Assembly (NCBI GenBank): GCA_024709105.1
Contig: JANJXJ010000164.1
Coordinates: 1-42,874 of the forward strand
Origin: Lentimicrobium sp.
GTDB taxonomy: Bacteria > Bacteroidota > Bacteroidia > Bacteroidales > Lentimicrobiaceae
Direction: 5' to 3'
Length of the DNA: 42,874 nt
Part shown: piece after piece, positions 16,684-25,343 of the stretch
How the letters are laid out: each line of letters begins with the position of its first letter
How positions within the stretch are numbered: position 1 is the first letter of the stretch
Notes under the pieces: generated by a model
What the model was told of the DNA's origin: nothing
Seen by the model: only the letters and a program-made list of their open reading frames with translations
The model's database searches: none
Program-made: the position numbers and the translations under genes

Positions 16684-18555
16684 ATGTTTAAAGAATATGA
16701 CGTAATTGTTGTAGGTGCCGGACATGCCGGGAGTGAGGCAGCAGCTGCAGCAGCAAATATGGGTTCTTCGGTTCTCTTAATTACCATGAACATGGCTGCT
16801 ATTGCACAAATGTCGTGCAATCCCGCTATGGGAGGCATTGCAAAAGGGCAAATTGTAAGGGAAATTGACGCAATGGGTGGGTATTCAGGCATTGTTACTG
16901 ACTATTCCATGATTCAGTTTAGAATGTTAAACAGGTCAAAAGGACCTGCCATGTGGAGCCCCAGAGCCCAAAGCGACAGAATGAAATTCTCTGAAAAATG
17001 GAGACTAATGCTTGAATCTACCACAAATGTTGATTTTTGGCAGGATACGGTAACCGGAATCATCACAAAAGATGGCAGGGTAGGGGGTGTTAAAACTTCG
17101 ATGGGACAGGAAATAAGGTCTAAAGCTGTTATTCTAACCAATGGCACCTTCCTGAATGGTATCATACACATTGGCACCAAGCAGTTTGGAGGCGGCCGTA
17201 TGGGTGATAAACCCTCACATGGAATTACAGAAAACTTAGTAAACCTTGGCTTTGAATCGGCTCGTTTAAAAACCGGAACACCAGTCAGGGTTGATGGCAG
17301 AAGCATTGACTTCAGCAAACTGGAAGAACAACCCGGTGATGAAAATCCTGGTAAATTTTCATATACAGATACACCAAAACTTACGAACCAAAGGAGCTGT
17401 TATCTGGCATATACCAGCCCGGTTGTTCATGACATTCTCAGATTGGGATTTGATGAATCTCCTATGTATTCCGGTAGAATTGAGGGCCGGGGGCCGCGTT
17501 ACTGCCCTTCAATTGAAGATAAAATTGACAGATTCAGCGATAAAAGCAGACATCAGCTCTTTGTAGAGCCTGAGGGATGGGATACTGTTGAATATTACAT
17601 CAATGGATTTTCTTCATCTTTACCAGACCATATTCAATACAAAGCGCTGCAACGTGTTCCCGGTTTTGAAAATGCAAAGATCTTCAGGCCCGGATATGCC
17701 ATTGAGTATGACTATTTCCCTCCCTATCAACTAAAATTCACCCTCGAAACACGGTTGATTGAAAATTTGTATTTCGCTGGACAGATAAATGGAACTACTG
17801 GTTATGAAGAAGCCGCCGCTCAGGGATTGATGGCAGGAATAAACGCTCATTTGAAGTTAAATGAAAAAGAGCCTCTCATTTTAAAACGCTCAGAAGCTTA
17901 TATTGGTGTTCTTATTGATGACCTTATTACCAAGGGTATTGATGAACCCTATCGTATGTTTACTTCCAGAGCAGAATATCGCATTTTATTGCGTCAGGAC
18001 AATGCTGATTTAAGGCTTACCCATCTTAGCAACAGGATTGGACTTGCATCAGATGATAGAGTTAAAAAAGTTGACTTCAAACTAGAGGCAATCCACAAGA
18101 GTATTGAATTCCTGAAAAATCTAAGCGTTTCACCTGACGCTATAAATGGGCTACTTGAACTGAAACAAACTGCACCAATATCTCAAAAGGTAAAGCTTGA
18201 CAATATTGTTTTGAGGCCTCAAATTTCTTTGCTGGAAGTAATTGAAACCATTCCACAGGCAAAAGAGCACTTTGCATCGTTTTCTGAACACCAGGCAGAA
18301 ATCATTGAAGAAACTGAGATTCTCATGAAATATGAAAGGTATATTGAAAAAGAACGCGAGATTGCTGACAGACTATCAAGAGTTGAAGACATGCCATTAA
18401 AACCTGATTTCAACTATCAGGCGCTGCCTTCACTATCTTTTGAAGCGCGTGAAAAACTTTCTAAAATCAGGCCAGCTACCCTTGGACAGGCCAGCAGAAT
18501 TAATGGAGTTTCTCCTGCTGATATTTCAGTTTTAGTTGTATTTTTGAGCAAATAA
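16684..18555 (+). CDS. mnmG: tRNA uridine-5-carboxymethylaminomethyl(34) synthesis enzyme MnmG
   Basis: A 623-residue FAD enzyme that acts with MnmE to modify the wobble uridine of several tRNAs. The Rossmann FAD motif is VIVVGAGHAGSEAA, followed by MSCNPAMGGIAKGQIVREIDAMGG, GTFLNGIIHIG and GRIEGRGPRYCPSIEDK, all standard for GidA/MnmG. Length is normal. The frame is open from an upstream ATG at 16660, which would add MFHVKLFL; that ATG sits in a parS site. I prefer 16684 because MFKEYDVIVVGAGHAG starts at the distance usual for the family. mnmG is often close to the replication origin, which fits the parS sites. Confidence 0.96.
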   Translation: MFKEYDVIVVGAGHAGSEAAAAAANMGSSVLLITMNMAAIAQMSCNPAMGGIAKGQIVREIDAMGGYSGIVTDYSMIQFRMLNRSKGPAMWSPRAQSDRMKFSEKWRLMLESTTNVDFWQDTVTGIITKDGRVGGVKTSMGQEIRSKAVILTNGTFLNGIIHIGTKQFGGGRMGDKPSHGITENLVNLGFESARLKTGTPVRVDGRSIDFSKLEEQPGDENPGKFSYTDTPKLTNQRSCYLAYTSPVVHDILRLGFDESPMYSGRIEGRGPRYCPSIEDKIDRFSDKSRHQLFVEPEGWDTVEYYINGFSSSLPDHIQYKALQRVPGFENAKIFRPGYAIEYDYFPPYQLKFTLETRLIENLYFAGQINGTTGYEEAAAQGLMAGINAHLKLNEKEPLILKRSEAYIGVLIDDLITKGIDEPYRMFTSRAEYRILLRQDNADLRLTHLSNRIGLASDDRVKKVDFKLEAIHKSIEFLKNLSVSPDAINGLLELKQTAPISQKVKLDNIVLRPQISLLEVIETIPQAKEHFASFSEHQAEIIEETEILMKYERYIEKEREIADRLSRVEDMPLKPDFNYQALPSLSFEAREKLSKIRPATLGQASRINGVSPADISVLVVFLSK

Positions 18556-18574
18556 TCTTTTACTAAAATAATCT

Positions 18575-19483
18575 ATGTTTCACGTGGAACAAACTGAATT
18601 TTCTTCAACTTTCCAATGCTTACTATGTGATAATAAGCAATTTACAAAACATCTCACCGTAAAAGACCATTTCTTATCGGGAGAAACATTTGAACTGATT
18701 TGCTGTTCGCACTGCGGATTGATTTCAACTACTCCCGGGTTAAAAGAAGAAGACTTGTGGAAATATTATAAATCCGAAAATTACATCTCACACTCTTCAA
18801 AAGCTGGCACTACTTTTGAAAAAATTTATCAGGCTGTCAGAAACTACACCATTTCAAAAAAAGTAAAATTAGTTTCAAGGTATTCCAGGGGCAAAAACAT
18901 TCTTGACATAGGTTGCGCTACCGGAGAGTTCTTAAATGCTTGCAGGCAACATGGGTTTTCTGTGGAAGGGATAGAGCCTAATGAAAATGCCAGACAGATT
19001 GCGCTGCAAAATCATAATCTAAGCATCCATGGTTTGGAGATGATCAAATCCCTTTCTGACAATAGTTTTGATGTGATTACATTATGGCATGTTCTTGAAC
19101 ATGTTCCAGATTTGAACGAAAGAATGAAGCAGATTTCACGTCTATTAAAACCAGATGGTACCGTATTTTTAGCATTGCCGAATCATGAGAGTTTTGACGC
19201 GAAACACTATCGGGAGTTTTGGGCTGCATATGATGTGCCCAGGCATATTTTTCACTTCAACAAAAAATCACTTGCTTATTTGGCTAACAAATTTAATTTT
19301 GTTGTTTCAGATATTCTTCCCATGAAATTTGATTCGTTCTATGTTTCTTTGCTCAGTGAAAAATATAAAACCGGGAAATCGTCGGTTGTTTCAGCAGTAT
19401 ACTTTGGCTTGTTGTCAAATTTTAAAGCAAGAGGCATACAACCCAATCATTCCAGCTTAATTTATGTACTAAAAAAGAAATAG
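18575..19483 (+). CDS. Zinc-ribbon class I SAM-dependent methyltransferase
   Basis: A 302-residue protein. An N-terminal treble-clef/zinc-ribbon is shown by C15-x2-C18 and C44-x2-C47. A Rossmann methyltransferase follows, with motif I NILDIGCATGEFLNAC and the acidic residue in VEGIEPNENAR, then DVITLWHVLEHVPD and LLKPDGTVFLALPN. This layout (zinc finger plus Methyltransf_23-type domain) is common for enzymes acting on small molecules or sugars; the substrate is unknown. The first codons MFHVEQ are dictated by a perfect parS site overlapping the ATG, and no other ATG is available before the zinc finger. It starts 19 bases after mnmG. Confidence 0.87.
   Translation: MFHVEQTEFSSTFQCLLCDNKQFTKHLTVKDHFLSGETFELICCSHCGLISTTPGLKEEDLWKYYKSENYISHSSKAGTTFEKIYQAVRNYTISKKVKLVSRYSRGKNILDIGCATGEFLNACRQHGFSVEGIEPNENARQIALQNHNLSIHGLEMIKSLSDNSFDVITLWHVLEHVPDLNERMKQISRLLKPDGTVFLALPNHESFDAKHYREFWAAYDVPRHIFHFNKKSLAYLANKFNFVVSDILPMKFDSFYVSLLSEKYKTGKSSVVSAVYFGLLSNFKARGIQPNHSSLIYVLKKK
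18576..18591. other. parS site, perfect 16-bp palindrome match
   Basis: TGTTTCACGTGGAACA matches TGTTyCACGTGrAACA at all 16 positions. It overlaps the start codon of the methyltransferase gene (ATG at 18575-18577). A second near-perfect site lies 1.9 kb away at the start of mnmG, which makes a chance match very unlikely. Confidence 0.93.
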
Positions 19484-19550
19484 CCGAATTTTAGGCTGTT
19501 TTACGCATTAAACACCTTCTTTAGTATCTTTACCCTAAATTTTGAAAAAA

Positions 19551-19573
19551 AGGCCTGAAAAGGCCTGATTTTT
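19551..19573. terminator. Hairpin with GAAA loop, probable terminator
   Basis: AGGCCT (19551-19556), GAAA, AGGCCT (19561-19566), followed by GATTTTT on the plus strand and preceded by an A-run that would be a T-run on the minus strand. It lies 67 bases after the methyltransferase stop and 50 before the histidine kinase gene, so it most likely ends the mnmG-methyltransferase transcript. Confidence 0.55.
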
Positions 19574-19621
19574 GATTGCATTTAAGTCGCTGTTTTTCTG
19601 CACTTTACTAATAATTCTACC

Positions 19622-22600
19622 ATGAACGGTAAAAAATCGAAAACATACCTCTTGTTTTTATCCCTTACGCTATTTTTTGGAGTAGCTTTGGTTTTCTTAA
19701 GTCAGTGGGAAAAACAAAAGTACAAACCAGAAAAAGTATCTGCTCAATTTGAGTCGGAATTAAATTCCAGGTATATAGCCGCAGCAAAATTGGCAGAAAA
19801 GTTCAGTACCGGAAAAAACGATGATGAAATTGTTAATACATACAACAGTCTTCCTAAAGTTGACAAAACCTTTGGCCTGGAAATTTATAAAAACAATTCG
19901 CTGATTTTTTGGAACGATCAGGCTTTTATCGATAATTCCAGGATCAGCAATATTAAAAACAATCGCATACTATATTTGCCCAATGGTATATATCAGTTTT
20001 ATACATATAAGACCGATAATTATATGATTGTTGTCAGTGATCTGATCAAACATACCTATCCTTATCGCAATAATTATCTATCATCAGGTTTTCAGGAAAT
20101 TTATAATGTACCTTCGACCTGGACAATTTCGGAAACCGGCGCAGGCTATCCCATCAGATCTTCTGACGGAAATGTACTTCTTTTTCTGAAAGAATCTTCT
20201 GAACCTTATCTTTCAGCATCAGGCGAAATATTACTATGGCTCACTGGTTTTCTTTTCATTTTGTTTTCGTCTTTACTTCTGTATTCCACCTATGCAAAGC
20301 TTGGTTTCTTCTACACAAACCCCTTCTCGTTTCTTCTATTTGCTGCTGATTTGTTAATTCTCAGAATAATAATCTATTTAATTCATCTCCCCGATTTAAT
20401 ATACATTTCAAGTTTATTTGATCCGGTATATTATGCGTCTTCACAGCTGTTTCCCAATTTGGGTGATTCCTTGATCACCATGTTTGTTGTTCTTTTGATA
20501 TCCATTTATTTTTTTATTTATAGTAACATATACTTCCATAAACATGGTATTAATAGCAAAATTGACAGGTATTTAACCAGCCTTGTCTATTTCCTCCTGC
20601 CTTTAATATATTATTTCAGCATATATTTTATAGATTCCATTTTCATAAATTCTACCTTTGAGTTGAATTTTACAAGAATTCAGGCATTTGGAGTACAGAG
20701 CATTCTGGGATTCCTGCTCATTGTATTTACCCTTTCATCCTTTATATTTTTAAGTCTTCCCCTGATCAGACATTTATCTTCAAGAGATAATCCCTTGAAA
20801 ATTCAAATTGTAATGCTTGCATCATCCGGTGCATTGCTGTTCTTTTTATCCCTGTCCGGAATTTATTCAATACATCCAGTATATCTGATATTTCTGATTT
20901 CTTATGTTTTTATTGCCAATTTGCAAATCAGGAAAAACAAATACTTCAATCTGAGTACTTTTATATACATTATTGTAATTCTAACTGCTGCTTCAGGATA
21001 CAGCCATTTCAGTAATCTTGAGGAAAAAGAAAGAAATGAAAGGAAATTGCTGGCCCTGAGAATATCCTCAGACCGCGACAATGTAGCTGAATACATGTAT
21101 CAGCAAATGGAACTGCAAATGAAGGCCGACCTGGCTCTCAAATCATTTATAGATTCTGCCTATGCCGACTTCAGACTTGAACAGGATGTTAAAACCTATA
21201 TCCGTAACAATTACCTCAAAGGCTACTGGAACCGCTATCTTGCTCAGATCACACTTTGTTACCCTGATAAAACGCTGAAAATAAAACCATCTGATCTGGT
21301 AATCGGATGCAGTAGATATTTTGAAGACATAATCAAGGATCTTTCTGAACCAACACAAAACGAGAATCTGCACTTTATTTCTGAATCCTACGACGCCAGT
21401 ACATACATTGCGGCAATACCTTTTTCATTGCCCGGCGATAGTATGGCCGGACAAATGAAAATAATAATAGAATTCTACAAAAAATATGTCCCCAAAGGTC
21501 TTGGCTATCCGGAACTGCTGCTCGATAACTCTGCCACTGCCTATACTGATATTTCGGGGTACTCCTATGCAATCTTTTCGGGAAAAGAACTGGTTAAGAA
21601 TGTCGGAGAATATAACTACAGTGAATATGATGCATTGATTTTGAGCGATTCAACCGATGGAAAATTTTACGACAGATCAGGATACAGTCATCTGGTTTAT
21701 AAAATTGATAATGGCAGGTCTATTATAATAAGCAAACAAAAAAACAAACTCATTGATAAATTAACCCCCTTTACGTATCAGCTTACCATGCATGTGTTTC
21801 TGCTTTTGATTGCTTATCTTATCTTCAGACTCATCAAGCCATCACTGCATCAATCACCAGATTTAAAAACCCGGTTGCAGATTATGACAGTGCTGCTTAT
21901 ATTATTTGCGTCAGGAATCATAGGCCTTGTTACCGTTAACAATATTATTGAGCAGAACACAAAGAAAAACAAAGATGTACTTAGCGAAAAAACACATTCC
22001 GTTCTTATAGAACTTGAACATAAACTATCCAGCGTAGATATTTTCGATATTTCACAACAAGCCTATCTTCAGGAGCTGTTAACCAAATTTTCGCTGATCT
22101 TTTTCAGCGATATTAATCTATATGATCCAACGGGCACACTGATGGCATCATCGAGAAAAGAGATCTTTAATGAAGGCCTGAAATCAATAAAAATGCAAAG
22201 GGAGGCCTATAATGAACTTGCTGTAAAGAAACGTACACTATTTATTATGGAAGAGGAGATTGGAAGTTATTCATACCTTTCTGCTTACATTCCATTCCGT
22301 AACAATGAAAATCAAACCACAGCATTTATCAATCTTCCGTATTTCGCCCGACAGCAGGAAATACAGCAGGAGATATCTTCTTTCCTGGTAACAGTAATTA
22401 ACATTTATGTAATACTTACTGCTTTTGCAATTCTGGTTTCTTTGCTGATTGCCGGATATTTAACCCGGCCTTTACAATTGATACGTGATAGATTCAGCAA
22501 ATTAAATCTGAACTCAGGTATTGAGAAAATAGAATATAGCCGGAATGATGAGTTGGGCGATCTGATTAATGAATACAATATTATGGTTGAGAAACTTGCT

Positions 22601-23308
22601 GAAAGTGCAGCACAACTTGCCCAATCAGAGCGGGAAAGCGCCTGGCGGGAGATGGCAAGGCAGGTTGCACATGAAATAAAAAATCCGTTGACACCCATGA
22701 AGCTTAGCATTCAGCACCTGCAAAGAGCATGGCATGATAAAGCACCCGACTGGCCGGCACGTTTGGAAAGAATCACTCAAACCCTAATTCAGCAAATCGA
22801 TAGCCTCTCAGCAATTGCATCTGCATTTTCTGATTTTGCAAAACTGCCGGCTGCAAGCAATAGCAAAATAGATTTAACATCCGCGTTAAGAGCCAGTATT
22901 GCACTGTTTTCAACCTACCAGCATATTAATATCCTGTTTAATGTTCCGGAAAAAGCTTGTTTTGTTTTTGCTGATGAGAAGCAGCTTTCACGTGTCTTTG
23001 TGAATCTGCTTACCAATTCGGTTCAGGCAATTCCTCAGGGTAAGGCAGGAAATATAACCATTCAGCTTTTCAGCAAATCCGGGTTGCACCATATCAGAAT
23101 AACCGATGATGGCACTGGTATGTCGGAAGAACAACAGAATAAAGTATTTTCACCTAATTTTACCACCAAATCCAGCGGCATGGGCCTTGGCCTGGCGATG
23201 GTAAAAAATATTGTGGAATCTGCAGGAGGCAGCATTTCTTTCAAATCCAGACAAGGAGAAGGAACTACTTTTGAAATAGTGCTTCCCGAATATAATGCCG
23301 GCAATTGA
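19622..23308 (+). CDS. Very large multi-pass sensor histidine kinase (NtrY-like C-terminus)
   Basis: A 1228-residue sensor kinase. Order of parts (approximate): TM near 10-28; extracytoplasmic region to about 205; a block of about eight membrane segments from 206 to 460; a second extracytoplasmic region to about 725; TMs near 727-743 and 758-778; a third extracytoplasmic region; TM near 926-946; HAMP about 947-1000; a dimerisation helix with phosphoacceptor His1017 in RQVAHEIKNPLTPMKL; and an ATPase domain with NLLTNSVQAIP (N box), DDGTGM (G1) and GMGLGLAMVKNI (G2). The kinase core looks complete and most resembles NtrY-type enzymes. No response regulator lies next to it, so its partner is encoded elsewhere. 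The signal is unknown. Confidence 0.88.
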   Translation: MNGKKSKTYLLFLSLTLFFGVALVFLSQWEKQKYKPEKVSAQFESELNSRYIAAAKLAEKFSTGKNDDEIVNTYNSLPKVDKTFGLEIYKNNSLIFWNDQAFIDNSRISNIKNNRILYLPNGIYQFYTYKTDNYMIVVSDLIKHTYPYRNNYLSSGFQEIYNVPSTWTISETGAGYPIRSSDGNVLLFLKESSEPYLSASGEILLWLTGFLFILFSSLLLYSTYAKLGFFYTNPFSFLLFAADLLILRIIIYLIHLPDLIYISSLFDPVYYASSQLFPNLGDSLITMFVVLLISIYFFIYSNIYFHKHGINSKIDRYLTSLVYFLLPLIYYFSIYFIDSIFINSTFELNFTRIQAFGVQSILGFLLIVFTLSSFIFLSLPLIRHLSSRDNPLKIQIVMLASSGALLFFLSLSGIYSIHPVYLIFLISYVFIANLQIRKNKYFNLSTFIYIIVILTAASGYSHFSNLEEKERNERKLLALRISSDRDNVAEYMYQQMELQMKADLALKSFIDSAYADFRLEQDVKTYIRNNYLKGYWNRYLAQITLCYPDKTLKIKPSDLVIGCSRYFEDIIKDLSEPTQNENLHFISESYDASTYIAAIPFSLPGDSMAGQMKIIIEFYKKYVPKGLGYPELLLDNSATAYTDISGYSYAIFSGKELVKNVGEYNYSEYDALILSDSTDGKFYDRSGYSHLVYKIDNGRSIIISKQKNKLIDKLTPFTYQLTMHVFLLLIAYLIFRLIKPSLHQSPDLKTRLQIMTVLLILFASGIIGLVTVNNIIEQNTKKNKDVLSEKTHSVLIELEHKLSSVDIFDISQQAYLQELLTKFSLIFFSDINLYDPTGTLMASSRKEIFNEGLKSIKMQREAYNELAVKKRTLFIMEEEIGSYSYLSAYIPFRNNENQTTAFINLPYFARQQEIQQEISSFLVTVINIYVILTAFAILVSLLIAGYLTRPLQLIRDRFSKLNLNSGIEKIEYSRNDELGDLINEYNIMVEKLAESAAQLAQSERESAWREMARQVAHEIKNPLTPMKLSIQHLQRAWHDKAPDWPARLERITQTLIQQIDSLSAIASAFSDFAKLPAASNSKIDLTSALRASIALFSTYQHINILFNVPEKACFVFADEKQLSRVFVNLLTNSVQAIPQGKAGNITIQLFSKSGLHHIRITDDGTGMSEEQQNKVFSPNFTTKSSGMGLGLAMVKNIVESAGGSISFKSRQGEGTTFEIVLPEYNAGN

Positions 23309-23309
23309 T

Positions 23310-24803
23310 ATGGCCATTAACCCACTTAAGAAACTTGCAGGACAAACGGCCATTTACGGATTGCCGACCATTGCAGGCCGTCTTCTTAATTATCTTCTTG
23401 TACCACTGTACACAAGAGCCTTTTTGCCTGCAGAATATGGTGTAGTAACCGAAATGTATGCATATGTAGCCTTTGCATTCATTTTACTTACCTATGGTAT
23501 GGAAACAGCTTTCTTCAGGTTCAGCACTCAGGAAAGCGACCGAAACAGGGTATATGGAACTGCTCTTTCATCTGTAACAGTAACCTCATTTATCTTTGTG
23601 ATTGCAGGTTTATTGTTTTCCGGTAATCTGGCTCAGGCAATGGGTTATTCAGGACATCCAGAATACATAAGGTGGTTTGTGCTTATACTTGCTACCGATG
23701 CCATTACTTCCATACCGTATGCCAATCTGAGGCTGGAGAACAAAGCTTTAAAGTTCGCTTTCATTAAAATAATCAATATAGCGACCAATATAGGATTTAA
23801 TCTGTTGTTTATAGTTCTGATTCCTTACCTTTTGAAAAATCACGCAGACTCAGCGGTTACAGGCTTATTCAAACATATTTATAATCCTGCAACCGGAATC
23901 GGGTATATATTTATTTCGAATCTGATTGCCAGTGTGCTGACATTTGCGCTGCTGCTTCCAGATATTCTGCGAAAAAGCGTTAAACCCGATCCTGAATTGC
24001 TCAAACGCATGTTATCATACGCCTGGCCATTGCTTATATTCGGGTTTGCAGGAATAGTAAATGAGACTTTTGACAGAATTATTTTAAAACATTTGTTGCC
24101 TGATGAGTCAAATCCAATGGCACAGCTCGGTATTTACGGTGCTTGTTATAAAGTTTCCATATTGATGACTCTTTTTATTCAAACTTACCGCTATGCTGCA
24201 GAACCCTTTTTCTTCGATCAGGCAGCGAAAAAAGACGCCAGAGAAACCTATAGCCGAATGATGCACCTTTTTGTAATTGTATGCTTGTTCATATTCATGT
24301 CAATTATGATGTATGAAGATATAGTTATACGGTTTATCGGGCCCGAATACAGGGAGGGCAGGGGAGTAATACCTGTTTTGCTTCTGGCGAACTTGTTTCT
24401 GGGAGTTTTTTATAATCTGAGCGTTTGGTTTAAACTTACAGATAATACCCGTAAAGGGGCTGCCATCTCGATAATCGGGGCAGGAATCACCCTGATTTTA
24501 AACTTCTTGTTAATACCCTTGTTTGGCTATATGGGCGCAGCCTGGGCTACTTTGATTTGTTACGCCTCCATGATGGTAATTTCTTATGTATGGGGCCAGA
24601 AGTATTACCGTATTAACTACAATCTGAAAGGGGCTGCAATTTATTTACTGGTAAGTCTCGTTCTATATGGTGGTTTTACATTGATTAAGACCGATTCCTT
24701 ACCTCTCAGCTTAATAACCGGAACTTTACTTCTGCTGGTATTTATTACCCTGGTAGCCTACCGCGAGAAAAGGTTTCTGCGAAGGGTAATTCTCAAAGTC
24801 TGA
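23310..24803 (+). CDS. Polysaccharide flippase (Wzx-like, MOP superfamily)
   Basis: A 497-residue protein with about 14 hydrophobic segments. The N-terminus, [23 protein letters not shown] and VPLYTRAF, is typical of Bacteroidota oligosaccharide flippases that move lipid-linked glycans across the inner membrane. I choose the ATG at 23310, one base after the kinase stop codon (23306-23308); an in-frame ATG at 23295 would overlap the kinase gene by 14 bases and give five extra residues. No glycosyltransferase cluster is adjacent, so the substrate (lipid II, O-antigen or exopolysaccharide) is open. Close spacing suggests co-transcription with the kinase. Confidence 0.87.
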   Translation: MAINPLKKLAGQTAIYGLPTIAGRLLNYLLVPLYTRAFLPAEYGVVTEMYAYVAFAFILLTYGMETAFFRFSTQESDRNRVYGTALSSVTVTSFIFVIAGLLFSGNLAQAMGYSGHPEYIRWFVLILATDAITSIPYANLRLENKALKFAFIKIINIATNIGFNLLFIVLIPYLLKNHADSAVTGLFKHIYNPATGIGYIFISNLIASVLTFALLLPDILRKSVKPDPELLKRMLSYAWPLLIFGFAGIVNETFDRIILKHLLPDESNPMAQLGIYGACYKVSILMTLFIQTYRYAAEPFFFDQAAKKDARETYSRMMHLFVIVCLFIFMSIMMYEDIVIRFIGPEYREGRGVIPVLLLANLFLGVFYNLSVWFKLTDNTRKGAAISIIGAGITLILNFLLIPLFGYMGAAWATLICYASMMVISYVWGQKYYRINYNLKGAAIYLLVSLVLYGGFTLIKTDSLPLSLITGTLLLLVFITLVAYREKRFLRRVILKV

Positions 24804-24823
24804 GAGTCAATTTACCTTTTGCT

Positions 24824-24831
24824 TATTTTTG
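24824..24831 (+). promoter_or_regulatory. -7 box for dut
   Basis: TATTTTTG matches TAnnTTTG and ends 43 bases before the dut ATG. There is no TTG at the -33 position, so support is partial. Confidence 0.35.
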
Positions 24832-24874
24832 TAAAAAATTTAACTCAGCGCTCAAATTCAGCGACACTTTGAAC

Positions 24875-25309
24875 ATGACAATCAAAATAGTAAATAAATC
24901 CAGCAATGCCTTGCCTGCATATGAAACCAAAGCATCGGCGGGTATGGATCTCCGTGCATTTTTAGATCAGCCGGTTGTTATACAACCGCTTGAACGTGCC
25001 ATAATACCTACAGGACTTTTTATTGAACTTCCTTTAGGATTTGAGGCTCAGGTGAGACCCAGAAGCGGTTTGGCTGCCAAATCAGGAATTACTGTACTCA
25101 ATTCGCCAGGAACCATTGATGCAGATTACAGGGGAGAAATTAAAATTATTCTTGTCAATCTGTCAAAAGAAGCCTTTTCCATTAATAACGGAGACAGGGT
25201 GGCACAAATGATTATTTCAAGGCACGAACAAGCCGAATGGTTGGAAACTGTGCAGCTTGAAGAATCAGAAAGGGGAGCCGGAGGTTTTGGCCATACCGGT
25301 ACCAAGTAA
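24875..25309 (+). CDS. dut: dUTP diphosphatase (deoxyuridine triphosphatase)
   Basis: A 144-residue trimeric dUTPase that converts dUTP to dUMP, keeping uracil out of DNA. All five motifs are visible: ASAGMDLRA (1), [10 protein letters not shown] (2), [17 protein letters not shown] (3), GDRVAQMII (4) and [11 protein letters not shown] (5, the flexible C-terminal arm). I start at the ATG at 24875; a TTG at 24869 would add two residues. Length is normal. The gene for a TPR protein follows 34 bases downstream and may be in the same transcript. Confidence 0.96.
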   Translation: MTIKIVNKSSNALPAYETKASAGMDLRAFLDQPVVIQPLERAIIPTGLFIELPLGFEAQVRPRSGLAAKSGITVLNSPGTIDADYRGEIKIILVNLSKEAFSINNGDRVAQMIISRHEQAEWLETVQLEESERGAGGFGHTGTK

Positions 25310-25343
25310 TAAACATTCCGGAAAACGGAAAAATAACTGAAAA

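Noticed and set aside
22989-22994. TTTCACGTG inside the histidine kinase gene as a further parS
   Set aside because: The right half (TCTTT) does not match at all; only the left core agrees.
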